Shown: positions 25,839-34,823, counted from the stretch's first letter. The stretch is DNA of 64,000 nt from Corynebacterium deserti GIMN1.010 (GCF_001277995.1 NZ_CP009220.1:2886329-2950328); one strand, 5' to 3'. The notes: generated by a model not told the origin, from the letters alone. Program-made: numbers and translations.

Positions 25839-28800
25839 GTGAACATCTCAAAGCTCGGACTGAGGATCGCGGTCACAGCAACTGCGACCACCACGGCGCT
25901 CGCCCTCGGTAGCACGCATATGGCAGTTGCTCAAGAAACTGATCTACTCAACATTATGGAAGCACTCGCTGAGATTCCCTCAGACTTGGTGGTTACTGAA
26001 ATCCTCCCCGATACCACCAGCTATGACAATTTTGAATTCTTTGAAGTTCACAACACCGGCAGTGCACCCATAACCATTGGGGAAGGGGAGTACACCTTCG
26101 CCTATTCCTATGACGATTCCGCCGATACGTCCCGCGACAAGCCACTAGATCTTGGCGAGGATGTCACGGTAGATGCAGGCGAAACTATTGTGGTGTGGAT
26201 TGAGTACTCCACTTCAACTGTTGATACCGCTGCGTTTAGTGAGCAAGACTTCCGTGATTTCTACGGCATGGATTCCTCAGCCCGCATCTTCCGAGCAACT
26301 GGCCAGGCGGGTCTCGCTAACGGTGGTGATCGTGGCATCCGAGTTCTGTACAACGGTGAAGTTTCTGGATGGTCCCACTACCCATCAGATAGCGCAGCGG
26401 TTCAAAAGGGCATTGACTTCGCGCTGCCAAAAGTAGGGGAGCAGGCCAGCATTGCAGTGCGCACCAAAACTGATCCAACTCCAGGGTCAATTACTCCTGA
26501 TCAGTTGATTCCTGGCGGATTGGACACTCCAGAAGAGCCTGAAACTCCTGAAGACTCTCTTTTTGAAGGGCGCACTCCCCCTAGGGATGCAGCACCGCTG
26601 ATCCTCACTGAACTGATGGTCAACTCCACCAACATTGGCAGTTCTGATGGTTTTGAGTATGTGGAAATCACCAACACTACCGCCGAACCCATCGATTTTT
26701 CCGATTACACCTTGAACTACCTGTACCCGCAGGATGAGTTCACCAACACCAACGAAGCCGTCTGGGCTGCGGAACCTGGTGATGTCATTATTCAGCCTGG
26801 AAGATCTCTCGTGTTCTGGATCAAAAATGGCCCCAATGATGAGGCAACCGCAGCAGATTTCAATGCAGAATATGGCACCAACCTGGAGGCTGGAAAAGAC
26901 CTTGTTGAAATCTCCTCAGGTGGGATGGCCAATGGTACTGCCAGAGGAATGCAGATCCAGACCAACACTGGCCACATAGTCAACCGTGGTTTCTACAACA
27001 TGGCTGGCGCTTCTGATGTGAAAGCCAACGAGGGTCTCCATTTCGCAGTGGATGAGTCTGATCTTCTGAAGCAAACGCTTGTCGGCAGCGGTGCGCCAAC
27101 CCCGGGCACTGTGTACACTTCGCAGATTCCTAATCCACTGTCCGCTGTAATCGCTGATTCTTCTGTACCACTCATCACAGATAACACCGCAACCAGTATC
27201 AACCCTGCGGAGCCGTTTACCTTCGCCTTCAATATCACCGATGATGTCCAGGTGCGCACGGCAACACTGCATGTTACTTCCAGCGCTGGCGAAACCGCCA
27301 CAACCATCAACCTCACCGAGGATGACGGCTCTTTCAGTTGGGCTCTACCCGCAGCGGATCTCACCGGAAAATCATGGTTCGAATACACCGTCACCGCCAG
27401 CGACGGATCCAACAGCGTCACCACCGAGCCGGTACGCGTCACCGTCGACGGCGCCAACACCGACCCGCTGCGCCTCAACCTGGAAGAAAACCAATGGGTC
27501 AGCGGCACCACCGATGTTATCGGCGCATCAGATGTCTTCGGCGACAAGCTTGATTTGCTTATCGACGACATCCCCGCAGTCACCAACTCCAGCCTGTCGG
27601 CGGCCCCGACGTTTGCGATGGAAGTAACCCAAACTGATGTATTCTTCCGCAACGGCATCCTTGCCGGTGGGGAAGAACTCCACATTTTCGATCAAGGAAC
27701 TTACGCCAACATCGAAACCATCTCCACGCCAGTCCCGCTGTATCACATCAATGAGGACGGTACCCTCACCGTCAGTGTGTATGCGGGAACCAAAGCGGCA
27801 CCAGAAATTGACCTCAACGAGAACAATGACGATTTCCAGATCAGAAACCTTCGACTAATTCTGCCTGATGGCCGCACCCTCACCCCTGCCGGAATTTCCG
27901 ATTCTAATGCGTGGCTTAACATGGGAGACAGCGCTGGAAAACTCGATTTCTTCGATGCCACCTTCACCCTCCCTGAGGATGCTTTCACCGGTGTGGCACA
28001 CGCATGGGATACCACCCTAAGCACAGATGGCGAACACCACATCACCATTTCCCGCGAAGACGGCGAGGAAATCAGCCGCACCATCCGGGTTGATAATACT
28101 GCCCCAGAACTCACTGTTTCAGGAGTTGAAGAAGGACAAGAACTGCGCGGCACAGTAGAAATTGATGCCCAGGCAACCGATGCGGGTGCGGGCGTAAAGA
28201 GCATCGAGACGCTTCTCGACGGCGAACGTGTCCAGCTCCCTTTGACCACCGGATCATTGGCACTGACCCAGGGTGAACACACCTTGGTTATTCGCGCTGA
28301 GGACGAAGTGGGAAACCGCACCGAAAAGACCATCACATTCAGCACTCCAGATGAAAACCCCATCAGTGGTGACTACGCACCAACCAATGGTGCCACGGTG
28401 AAAGTTGGTGATGTGAAACTTTCCGCGCGAGCAACTGATCCAAGCGGTGATGCCGTCAAGATGACATTCTTGGAAGCTGATTCACCAAAGCTTGATAGTG
28501 GCCGCGTTCGGATGTCGTCCGGAACGGTGGAAGATGCCGGAAGTGTCTCGCGCGCCGAAGCGAAATTGTTGGAGAGGGGAGACGTCGAAAAGCTATCTAG
28601 CCTGGATGGGCTGGGCATGGAAGTTACCTCCGACGCCGCGCTGCCGTATCAGCTTTTTGAGGTGGACGCCGCAGATGAGCTCGCTGCCGACACTGAAGTG
28701 CGCCTGAATTGGGCGGGATCCGCCGATGGTCGCGCGCAGGTGATCATGTATGTTTTCGATGGCGAAGCGTGGGTTGAGGTGGATCGTCACTTGACCGGCG

Positions 28801-30224
28801 ATGAGCTGGAAGAGTTTACACTGCAGGGAATCGTCAATGCGGAAAAATTTGCAATCGACGGCACTGTCACCGTATTGATTCAGCACTCCGAGGGCTTCGC
28901 CGGAGCGGATCATACAACCAGAAATTCCGACGTGACCGCAGCGCACCCAGATGATGTTGCTCGCTCCGACTACGATTTCACCCTCGCATGGGAGTCCGAC
29001 ACTCAGTACTACAACGAGGAATTCCATGAGCACCAAACCAAGATCCATGACTACGTGCTCGCCGAACGGGAGAACAAAAACATTCAGTTCATGTTCCACA
29101 CTGGCGATGTTGTCGACGACTGGGATCAGCCCGCGCAGTGGGCCGCAGCCAACCCCGAATACCAGCGCCTCGACGACGCTGGCCTGCCATATTCCGTCCT
29201 TGCCGGAAATCACGATGTTGGCCACACCAGCAATGACTACACCGAATTCAGCCGACACTTCGGCGAACAGCGCTACGTAGACAACCCGTGGTACGGCGAA
29301 TCCTACCAAGACAACCGCGGACACTATGACCTATTCTCTGCAGGTGGCATCGACTTCATCAACGTCGCTATGGGTTGGGGTCCCGGCGATGAGGAGATCG
29401 CTTGGATGAATGAGGTCCTGGCCAAGCACCCCGAGCGTGTGGCAATCATCAACCTCCACGAATTCATGCTCACCACCGGCGGACTTGGCCCAATCCCACA
29501 GCGCATTCTCGACGAAGTTGCAGCCACCAACCCGAATGTCAGCATGATCATGTCCGGCCACTACCACGACGCATTCCAACGCACCGACTCCTTTGACGAT
29601 GACGGCGATGGGGTAGATGACCGCACCGTCACCTCCATGCTTTTCGATTACCAGGGCCTACCGGAAGGCGGACAGGGATACCTTCGACTCCTCCATTTTG
29701 ATAACCAAGGCCAGAAGATGATGGTGCGCACCTATTCACCATCCCTGGAGGATTACAACTCTGATGAACCCTCACTGTTGGGGCCTGCAGAAGACCCCAA
29801 CATGTATCAAGAATTCGAAGTGTCCTACGAGCAGCTCGGCATCAAACCAGAGGGCCGCACCCTAGTCAGCGATTCCTTCAGCGCCGATTTCCTGACCTCC
29901 GATAAAATTGGAATAGTTGATGAGGTTCCTTCTGGATCGATCGCTTCCGTAAACTGGAAGGACGTAACCGAAGGTCGCCACAGTTGGTATGTCCGCTCCG
30001 AAGATCCTTTCGGCGGCGTCGAGATTTCACCCGTACAGTCCTTCATTGCCGGGGAAGAGGCTGGCGGGAACGTACCCGACACTGGAAGCTTTAGTGGCAG
30101 TTCATCCCACGGATTATGGGGTGCGCTTGCGGGATTCTTTGCCGGAGCAGCAGCCCTGGCCGGAGCGGCGGTCGCATTTGTTCCGGGAATTTGGGACTAT
30201 GCGGTTAAAGCATTCACTCGGTAA
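25839..30224 (+). CDS. phoC: Large secreted, membrane-anchored metallophosphoesterase
   Basis: This surface protein of 1461 residues is known in C. glutamicum as the phosphate-starvation gene phoC, a putative phosphoesterase. I chose GTG at 25839 (TAGGGA upstream), which exposes a signal peptide (NISKLGLRIAVTATATTT, cleavage after AVA). Two lamin-tail-like domains start near residues 48 and 254, beta-sandwich repeats follow (Ig-like near 757), and a calcineurin-type phosphoesterase spans about 1046-1290 with SDTQYY, HTGDVVDDW, LAGNHDVG and GHYHD as metal ligands. The end has VPDTGS, a hydrophobic helix and a basic tail, so it is held in the envelope. A terminator and two parS sites follow. 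Confidence 0.85.
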   Translation: MNISKLGLRIAVTATATTTALALGSTHMAVAQETDLLNIMEALAEIPSDLVVTEILPDTTSYDNFEFFEVHNTGSAPITIGEGEYTFAYSYDDSADTSRDKPLDLGEDVTVDAGETIVVWIEYSTSTVDTAAFSEQDFRDFYGMDSSARIFRATGQAGLANGGDRGIRVLYNGEVSGWSHYPSDSAAVQKGIDFALPKVGEQASIAVRTKTDPTPGSITPDQLIPGGLDTPEEPETPEDSLFEGRTPPRDAAPLILTELMVNSTNIGSSDGFEYVEITNTTAEPIDFSDYTLNYLYPQDEFTNTNEAVWAAEPGDVIIQPGRSLVFWIKNGPNDEATAADFNAEYGTNLEAGKDLVEISSGGMANGTARGMQIQTNTGHIVNRGFYNMAGASDVKANEGLHFAVDESDLLKQTLVGSGAPTPGTVYTSQIPNPLSAVIADSSVPLITDNTATSINPAEPFTFAFNITDDVQVRTATLHVTSSAGETATTINLTEDDGSFSWALPAADLTGKSWFEYTVTASDGSNSVTTEPVRVTVDGANTDPLRLNLEENQWVSGTTDVIGASDVFGDKLDLLIDDIPAVTNSSLSAAPTFAMEVTQTDVFFRNGILAGGEELHIFDQGTYANIETISTPVPLYHINEDGTLTVSVYAGTKAAPEIDLNENNDDFQIRNLRLILPDGRTLTPAGISDSNAWLNMGDSAGKLDFFDATFTLPEDAFTGVAHAWDTTLSTDGEHHITISREDGEEISRTIRVDNTAPELTVSGVEEGQELRGTVEIDAQATDAGAGVKSIETLLDGERVQLPLTTGSLALTQGEHTLVIRAEDEVGNRTEKTITFSTPDENPISGDYAPTNGATVKVGDVKLSARATDPSGDAVKMTFLEADSPKLDSGRVRMSSGTVEDAGSVSRAEAKLLERGDVEKLSSLDGLGMEVTSDAALPYQLFEVDAADELAADTEVRLNWAGSADGRAQVIMYVFDGEAWVEVDRHLTGDELEEFTLQGIVNAEKFAIDGTVTVLIQHSEGFAGADHTTRNSDVTAAHPDDVARSDYDFTLAWESDTQYYNEEFHEHQTKIHDYVLAERENKNIQFMFHTGDVVDDWDQPAQWAAANPEYQRLDDAGLPYSVLAGNHDVGHTSNDYTEFSRHFGEQRYVDNPWYGESYQDNRGHYDLFSAGGIDFINVAMGWGPGDEEIAWMNEVLAKHPERVAIINLHEFMLTTGGLGPIPQRILDEVAATNPNVSMIMSGHYHDAFQRTDSFDDDGDGVDDRTVTSMLFDYQGLPEGGQGYLRLLHFDNQGQKMMVRTYSPSLEDYNSDEPSLLGPAEDPNMYQEFEVSYEQLGIKPEGRTLVSDSFSADFLTSDKIGIVDEVPSGSIASVNWKDVTEGRHSWYVRSEDPFGGVEISPVQSFIAGEEAGGNVPDTGSFSGSSSHGLWGALAGFFAGAAALAGAAVAFVPGIWDYAVKAFTR

Positions 30225-30242
30225 ATATGGATAGGGAAACAC

Positions 30243-30273
30243 TCCACACGATTTGAGTGTGGGGCGTTTTTCA
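30243..30273 (+). terminator. phoC: Terminator of phoC
   Basis: The stem CTCCACAC / GTGTGGGG (one G-T pair) with a 7-base loop is followed by CGTTTTTC. Confidence 0.82.
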
Positions 30274-30274
30274 A

Positions 30275-30290
30275 TGTTTCACGTGAAACA
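30275..30290. promoter_or_regulatory. parS site 7
   Basis: This is a perfect TGTTTCACGTGAAACA directly after the phoC terminator. Confidence 0.93.
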
Positions 30291-30339
30291 TCGGTTTCTC
30301 AATGAAGCGTTTTGAGGGTTCCGGATTTGCTTTTCCGGA

Positions 30340-30355
30340 TGTTTCACGTGAAACA
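30340..30355. promoter_or_regulatory. parS site 8
   Basis: This is a perfect TGTTTCACGTGAAACA, 65 bases from site 7 and in the same convergent intergenic space. Confidence 0.93.
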
Positions 30356-30394
30356 TTGCCACAAAAACGACAGTTTTCGACGCTCCCAGCCACC

Positions 30395-30421
30395 AAAAAA
30401 GCCCGCCTTGCAGCGGGCTTT
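30395..30421 (-). terminator. proP: Terminator of proP
   Basis: On the minus strand AAAGCCCGC / GCGGGCTTT arms with a 6-base loop are followed by TTTTTT, immediately after the proP stop. Confidence 0.88.
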
Positions 30422-30425
30422 ACGG

Positions 30426-31940
30426 TTATGCATTTTGCTTTTCAGCACCTACGTTTTCCTCATCAGGAAATGGCATATGGGAAAGATCGATGTTTGGATC
30501 CTCATCCTGATTCTCCACGATCTCCACGGCCTCAGACTTGGTTTCCACGGTTGGGAATGAACCAAGCAGTGGCTTCTGTGAAGACTCGGTCATGAACAGC
30601 AGCGCCACACCTGCGATTGCAGAGAAGAACATGATGTAGAGCGCTGGAACGATATCCAAGCCAGTCTTCTGCAACAGGAACTGAGTAACCAGCGGAGTGG
30701 TACCACCGAACAACGACACCGAGATGTTGTAGGAAATACCCATGCCGGAGAATCGTGATGCAGTTGGGAACAGCGCAGGCAATGCAGATGCAGACAGTGC
30801 AACGTACAGGCCGGTTGGGATCGCAACCATAGCCAGCGCAATAAGCACGGCTGTGATGGTGCCGGTGTTCATGATCAAGAATGCAGGAACCATCAAGATC
30901 AGCGTTGCGGCAACAGCAGTTGCGTACACAGGCTTACGGCCAACCTTGTCGCTCCACTTACCAACGAATGGCAGCAGGAGGGACATGGCAACCAAGATTG
31001 GCACGGTGACAGCTGCAGCGGATGCGGAGTGCAGGCCAATCTGCTCCTCAAGGTAGACCGGCATGTAGCTGGTCAGTGCGTAGCCGGCAGTGTTGGTTGC
31101 TGCCACAATCGCAATACCAATCAGCAGTGGACGCCAGTGGTGGCGGATAACACCCATCAGACCAAGTCGAGCGTAAGGATCATCGGAATCCTTCTCAATC
31201 ACTGCCTCGTCTTCGTCCTGGTTGTTCTCAAACGCAGGAGTTTCTGGGATACGAGTACGCAGGTACACCGCAATAATGCCCAGTGGGATGGCGGTCAGGA
31301 AGGGGATTCGCCAACCGAAATCTTCCATAGCGCTTGCACCCCAGTAGTGGGTAGTCACCCATGTGGTGATCGCGACGACGGATGCGCCAGCAGCAAAGCC
31401 CAGGTAGGAACCCATATCAAGGAAGGAACCGAAGTAGCCTCTGCGGCGATCTGGAGCAAACTCAGCCACGTAGGTTGTCGCGCCAGCGTACTCACCACCA
31501 GTGGAGAAGCCCTGAATCATCTTCAACAGATAAAGCAGAATCAAAGCCCAAGCGCCTATCGACGCCGCCGTTGGCAACACACCAATCAGCGCGGTGGAAA
31601 TCGCCATCATCGCCATGGTCACGTACAAAACCTTTTGGCGACCAACTTTGTCACCCAATGGTCCCAGAATCAAACCTCCCAATGGACGCACCAGGTAGGA
31701 CACTGCGAAACCAAACATGACAGCGAGCAGCTGCCATTCTTCAGGCAGCCCTTGGGTGAATACTGCGGTCATCGTGACCGTCAGGTAACCATAAATACCG
31801 AAGTCGTACCACTCCATGAAGTTACCCACCACAGTGCCTTTAATGGCGGGGCGGATCTTCTTTGGGGGGACTACGTTTACATCATCGACTGTTAGTCTTG
31901 GTTCGTCTTTGATTTTCTTTTTTGAGCGGATTGGGCTCAC
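30426..31940 (-). CDS. proP: Proline/ectoine compatible-solute symporter (MHS family)
   Basis: This 504-residue MFS transporter of the metabolite:H+ symporter family is known in C. glutamicum as ProP, which takes up proline and ectoine under hyperosmotic stress. The family signature is clear: GNFMEWYDFGIYGYLT in helix 1, GPLGDKVGRQKVL after helix 2 and GGEYAGATTYVAEFAP in helix 4. The start is GTG at 31940. The cytoplasmic C-terminus is short and acidic (IVENQDEDPNIDLSHMPFPD), unlike the coiled coil of E. coli ProP. It is convergent with phoC. Confidence 0.92.
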   Translation of the reverse strand: MSPIRSKKKIKDEPRLTVDDVNVVPPKKIRPAIKGTVVGNFMEWYDFGIYGYLTVTMTAVFTQGLPEEWQLLAVMFGFAVSYLVRPLGGLILGPLGDKVGRQKVLYVTMAMMAISTALIGVLPTAASIGAWALILLYLLKMIQGFSTGGEYAGATTYVAEFAPDRRRGYFGSFLDMGSYLGFAAGASVVAITTWVTTHYWGASAMEDFGWRIPFLTAIPLGIIAVYLRTRIPETPAFENNQDEDEAVIEKDSDDPYARLGLMGVIRHHWRPLLIGIAIVAATNTAGYALTSYMPVYLEEQIGLHSASAAAVTVPILVAMSLLLPFVGKWSDKVGRKPVYATAVAATLILMVPAFLIMNTGTITAVLIALAMVAIPTGLYVALSASALPALFPTASRFSGMGISYNISVSLFGGTTPLVTQFLLQKTGLDIVPALYIMFFSAIAGVALLFMTESSQKPLLGSFPTVETKSEAVEIVENQDEDPNIDLSHMPFPDEENVGAEKQNA

Positions 31941-32317
31941 GAGTAAAACCTCTCGTCTTCATAACGAGTGCAAGCTATGTTTTAGCTTTGGATGATCTTC
32001 ATCCCGCGCACCCTCGGATGGTGTTTCCTTCTTCCTGCAAGACTCCTTAAATATTTGCCTATAAAACGGAAGTGAAAACACCACCTCCTTTTTCAACATC
32101 AATCGACCTTAGTAACCTCAAGTGCCAAAAGTCAGATCAATTCGGGCGTTGAGAAATGCACGAATGCAGAAAAAACCCACACTCGCGCAGGTAAGCGGGG
32201 GTAGGTAACAGCTTGGTTACGGTTTCTCGGCTATCTTAAAAATCAATAAATCAGAGCTAAGTGGGGACTGTTTGGGCCCGGGGATCGAGTGGGGGGTTGC
32301 CCGGGTTTCAGGCCCCT
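31941..32317. other. Upstream region of proP
   Basis: These 377 bases hold no supported gene. They should include the osmotically controlled proP promoter. They contain AT-rich tracts near 32050 and 32240, and the downstream end reaches the SPFH terminator. Confidence 0.45.
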
Positions 32318-32340
32318 AAAAACGGCGCTTTTCGACGCCG
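32318..32340 (-). terminator. Terminator of the SPFH gene, first copy of a repeated terminator
   Basis: On the minus strand CGGCG-TCGAAAAG-CGCCG is followed by TTTTT. It is part of a 26-base direct repeat (32324-32349) that recurs at 33453-33478. Confidence 0.85.
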
Positions 32341-32364
32341 CGGTGCTGGTGGTTTTAACCCTCT

Positions 32365-33114
32365 TTAGCTTTCTTGGACCCCAGACTCCCGCACCTCGAC
32401 AGTGGACCCCGGTGGCAGAGCCTCCAACATACGAATCTTGGCCAGAATCGGATTTTGCTCCAACACCTTAGCGGTAGCCAAACGTGCACGAGTGGTTTTT
32501 ACCTCATTGCGGGCCTTTTCCAGCTCAATTTCCGAGTTCACCTTGGCCACCCGCGCTTCCTGCAAAGCGGCGGAATACTCCCGTGGCAGGCTGACATCCT
32601 TAAGCAAAACCGAGGAAACCTCGACACCCACCGCGCTGCCAGCCACCCGCGCAGCCTCCAACACTGGAGCAAGATCAATGCGCCTACCCACAAAAGCTTC
32701 CAATGACATAGTGTTTACCAGCTCACGCAAAGCAATCTGCGCTGCCAAATAGATTTCCTCGTCAGGGCCTTGGGAATCAGATACAAAAGCCACCGGATCC
32801 TGGGTGATTGCCGTAAGCGCCAGGGTAATTGTCACGGTCAGGGCATCAGCAGTAGGAATTTGTTGCGGATGCATTTGAATCGAACGCCGGCGCAGATCCA
32901 CCTGTGAATAAAGATCACCAGGTCGGGAAAATTCACGGCCTGACATACGCGAGATCTCACCGGCACGCTGACGCAACACAGCATGGCCAACCCGAGCAAC
33001 CGGCGAGCGCAGGGCAGAAGTGCGCCACAGACCCTGACTGGGATCATTGATGAGCTGGCCAGCCTGGTGCATGCTCCACCCAAAATTCTGCGACCGCGAC
33101 CTAAAGATACCCAT
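32365..33114 (-). CDS. SPFH/band-7 (stomatin-prohibitin-like) protein
   Basis: This 249-residue protein contains the SPFH core: MHPQQIPTADALTVTITLALTAITQDPVAF (beta-strand and D-P-x-A hinge), then LREL...MSLEAFVGRR, and a long charged helix (LPREYSAALQEARVAKVNSEIELEKARNEVKTTRA) typical of flotillin and stomatin tails that oligomerise. Unlike most family members it has no clear N-terminal membrane helix. GAGGTGA precedes the ATG. Flanking genes give no hint of its partner, although the NfeD-type partners usual for slipins are absent. Confidence 0.8.
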   Translation of the reverse strand: MGIFRSRSQNFGWSMHQAGQLINDPSQGLWRTSALRSPVARVGHAVLRQRAGEISRMSGREFSRPGDLYSQVDLRRRSIQMHPQQIPTADALTVTITLALTAITQDPVAFVSDSQGPDEEIYLAAQIALRELVNTMSLEAFVGRRIDLAPVLEAARVAGSAVGVEVSSVLLKDVSLPREYSAALQEARVAKVNSEIELEKARNEVKTTRARLATAKVLEQNPILAKIRMLEALPPGSTVEVRESGVQES

Positions 33115-33448
33115 ACAATCACCTCAAACGTTTAGCGATTATCGCCGCTCCGGAGCCGCCAACAGCGGGGCAGCGGTGCGTCCCCCAAAACATATAGTTT
33201 TAGGATCGGGCCGGGCCACAGGCTATGAGCAGCAAAAATCCGTAGCGACGATAACCTATTCAATGAGTAGTGGGACTTGAACCCACTTAGATCCTGAAAT
33301 CTGTGCCAATGCCATCGCATCAGTTCAATCGGGAACACCCCGGAAATCCGGAAGCGCCCAGCAACCGCAATGCGAAGCACCCGCCAGAATAGCGCAGCCC
33401 ATATCCAAAGGATAGGGGCTTAATCAATTTGTTGTGATTAACCAACCA
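33115..33448. other. Intergenic region holding a tRNA-like remnant
   Basis: No protein gene is supported here. The only structured element is a T-arm/anticodon-like sequence on the minus strand, listed separately. Confidence 0.45.
33262..33335 (-). pseudogene. tRNA-Leu-like remnant
   Basis: The minus strand contains a perfect T-arm GTGGG-TTCAAGT-CCCAC, a D-loop-like TGGCATTGGCA and a CAG flanked as in an anticodon loop (TTCAGGA). The long variable arm needed for a leucine tRNA is missing, the acceptor strands do not pair and the anticodon stem has mismatches, so it is at best a degenerate or deleted tRNA-Leu(CAG). tRNA 3' ends are common integration sites, and the accessory region begins close by. 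Confidence 0.4.
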
Positions 33449-33470
33449 AAAAGGCGCTTTTCGACGCCGC
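33449..33470 (-). terminator. Second copy of the repeated terminator
   Basis: On the minus strand GGCG-TCGAAAAG-CGCC is followed by TTTTT, just after the end of the decayed ORF at 33482. Confidence 0.8.
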
Positions 33471-33481
33471 GGTGCTGGAAT

Positions 33482-34120
33482 TTAAGTGCAAGCTCCCCAA
33501 TGAAGTGAAGCCGCTAATAGATCCGCAGCCAGCAGATTATTGTGAAACTTCCGGAAAATTGTTCCACCATGTCGCATGAGTTTGACATTTAGCTCATAGG
33601 CTAGATCCAACATGAGATCTAAATGTGGAAATTCCAACATCCGGTACCGGCTTATCCCGATCATCAAATACAACAAACGTTTCCAGCATCCCAGCACTAA
33701 GTGCCGATAAGCGTTGATGGTTCTTGGACTTATTAGTGGCGGGCATTGCTGAACAAACCCATAAATGACGTTGAGTATTGAACGGGTCTGGATAGGTTTG
33801 ATAGAGGTACCACCCAACCACATCTCGAAGTGCACCATAATTTGGCTGTTGTGAAAGCTGAACAAATTTGGCGGACTCTTTACTAACTACATAACTACCT
33901 GGTGGAATTCTTTTCTCACGATCGCAGGACAATGGGGAAGAGACTCCATTTTCACTATCAAAAAGTCTTTCTCTCCACGAGGTTTGCCCGCATCCCTGAT
34001 ATTTCGAACTGAGGTAGATTCCTCAGTCATGGAAATCAAGGCCTTTTCCAAGTAGTTTCTCAAAAGCCAAACCCTGCGCAGACTGGGAAGGCAGTGTGCG
34101 CAGGGCGGATACAGTATCAA
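33482..34120 (-). pseudogene. Decayed ORF of unknown family
   Basis: Protein-like sequence is split over two registers of the minus strand: a start such as MTEESTSVRNIRDAGKPRGE in the first, then CDREKRIPPGSYVVSKESAK...LRDVVGWYLYQTY...TFVVFDDRDKPVPDVG in the second, and LDLAYELNVKLMRHGG...AADLLAASLHWGACT back in the first. The first register also has a TAG at 33887-33889. A terminator follows the last stop. I do not recognise the family; at least two frameshifts make it nonfunctional as read. Confidence 0.55.
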
Positions 34121-34196
34121 TAATCGTGGACGTGCATTCTATTGTGTCCTATTTGCTCAAAGGACATGTCCATTTGGTGGTCTTAAATTCGAAGTG

Positions 34197-34706
34197 TTAC
34201 TTCAAGCTAACAAGCCAGCCTGTGCGGGAGGATTCCTTCTGGAAGCACTGCTCGCAAACGTCTTCTGGGATGACGCCGTAGCGCATGAGCTTGCCGAATC
34301 CCCAGCAACCGAGGCAGATACCAAAGACGGATTCTAGGGTGGCTGCCGCAATGAGCATGACTAGGACTACGGAAGCTGCAACGTTAAATCCGAAGGCCAT
34401 AAGGATGAGCGAAGTACCGCTAAAGACCAGGCCGATGGTCTGCGCGAAGCGCTTTGGTGGGCCAGGGGTCAGGATCGGTGCTTTCTTCAGCAGTGGTACA
34501 AGCACGTGTACTGAAAGACGTCCGAAAGGCGAGTAACGGGGTCCGCCGGCGACGCGCAATGCGAAGCCGAGGGTCAAGATGCTTGCCAAAATAATGCGAA
34601 GGTCACCAGAGGTAAAAAGCGTGGCGGCGCTCAGCAAAACAACCAAACCGGCAGTGCAGCGAGCTGCATATTCGTTAACGGGATTAGGGAAATCAAAAAC
34701 GGCCAT
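34197..34706 (-). CDS. DUF4395 membrane protein
   Basis: This 169-residue membrane protein has four to five hydrophobic helices and matches DUF4395: FPNPVNEYAARCTAG near the N-terminus, GPRYSPFGRLS near 55, GPPKRFAQTIG near 83 and the conserved ESVFGICLGCWGF with the CxxC pair near 128-131. Family members often sit near thioredoxin-like or sulfur-related proteins; here it stands alone. An additional CEQC pair lies in the tail (VCEQCFQKE). A perfect TAGACC-TATT-GGTCTA palindrome lies 74 bases upstream. Confidence 0.82.
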   Translation of the reverse strand: MAVFDFPNPVNEYAARCTAGLVVLLSAATLFTSGDLRIILASILTLGFALRVAGGPRYSPFGRLSVHVLVPLLKKAPILTPGPPKRFAQTIGLVFSGTSLILMAFGFNVAASVVLVMLIAAATLESVFGICLGCWGFGKLMRYGVIPEDVCEQCFQKESSRTGWLVSLK

Positions 34707-34779
34707 CGCTGGGTTCTCCTGTAGAGAGGTAATAAATTCTTGAAACTAATCACTTATGAACTAGTTGTTCTATGAAGCA

Positions 34780-34795
34780 TAGACCTATTGGTCTA
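34780..34795. promoter_or_regulatory. Palindromic operator TAGACC-TATT-GGTCTA
   Basis: A perfect 6-4-6 palindrome lies upstream of the DUF4395 gene, matching in form the site at 9325-9340. It is typical of TetR-family repressor targets. Confidence 0.55.
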
Positions 34796-34823
34796 CTTAG
34801 GCAATGGGCCCTTTAAACAGCGG

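Noticed and set aside
31029..31895. 288-codon plus-strand frame across proP
   Set aside because: It is the antisense of proP, whose membrane-protein motifs are unmistakable.
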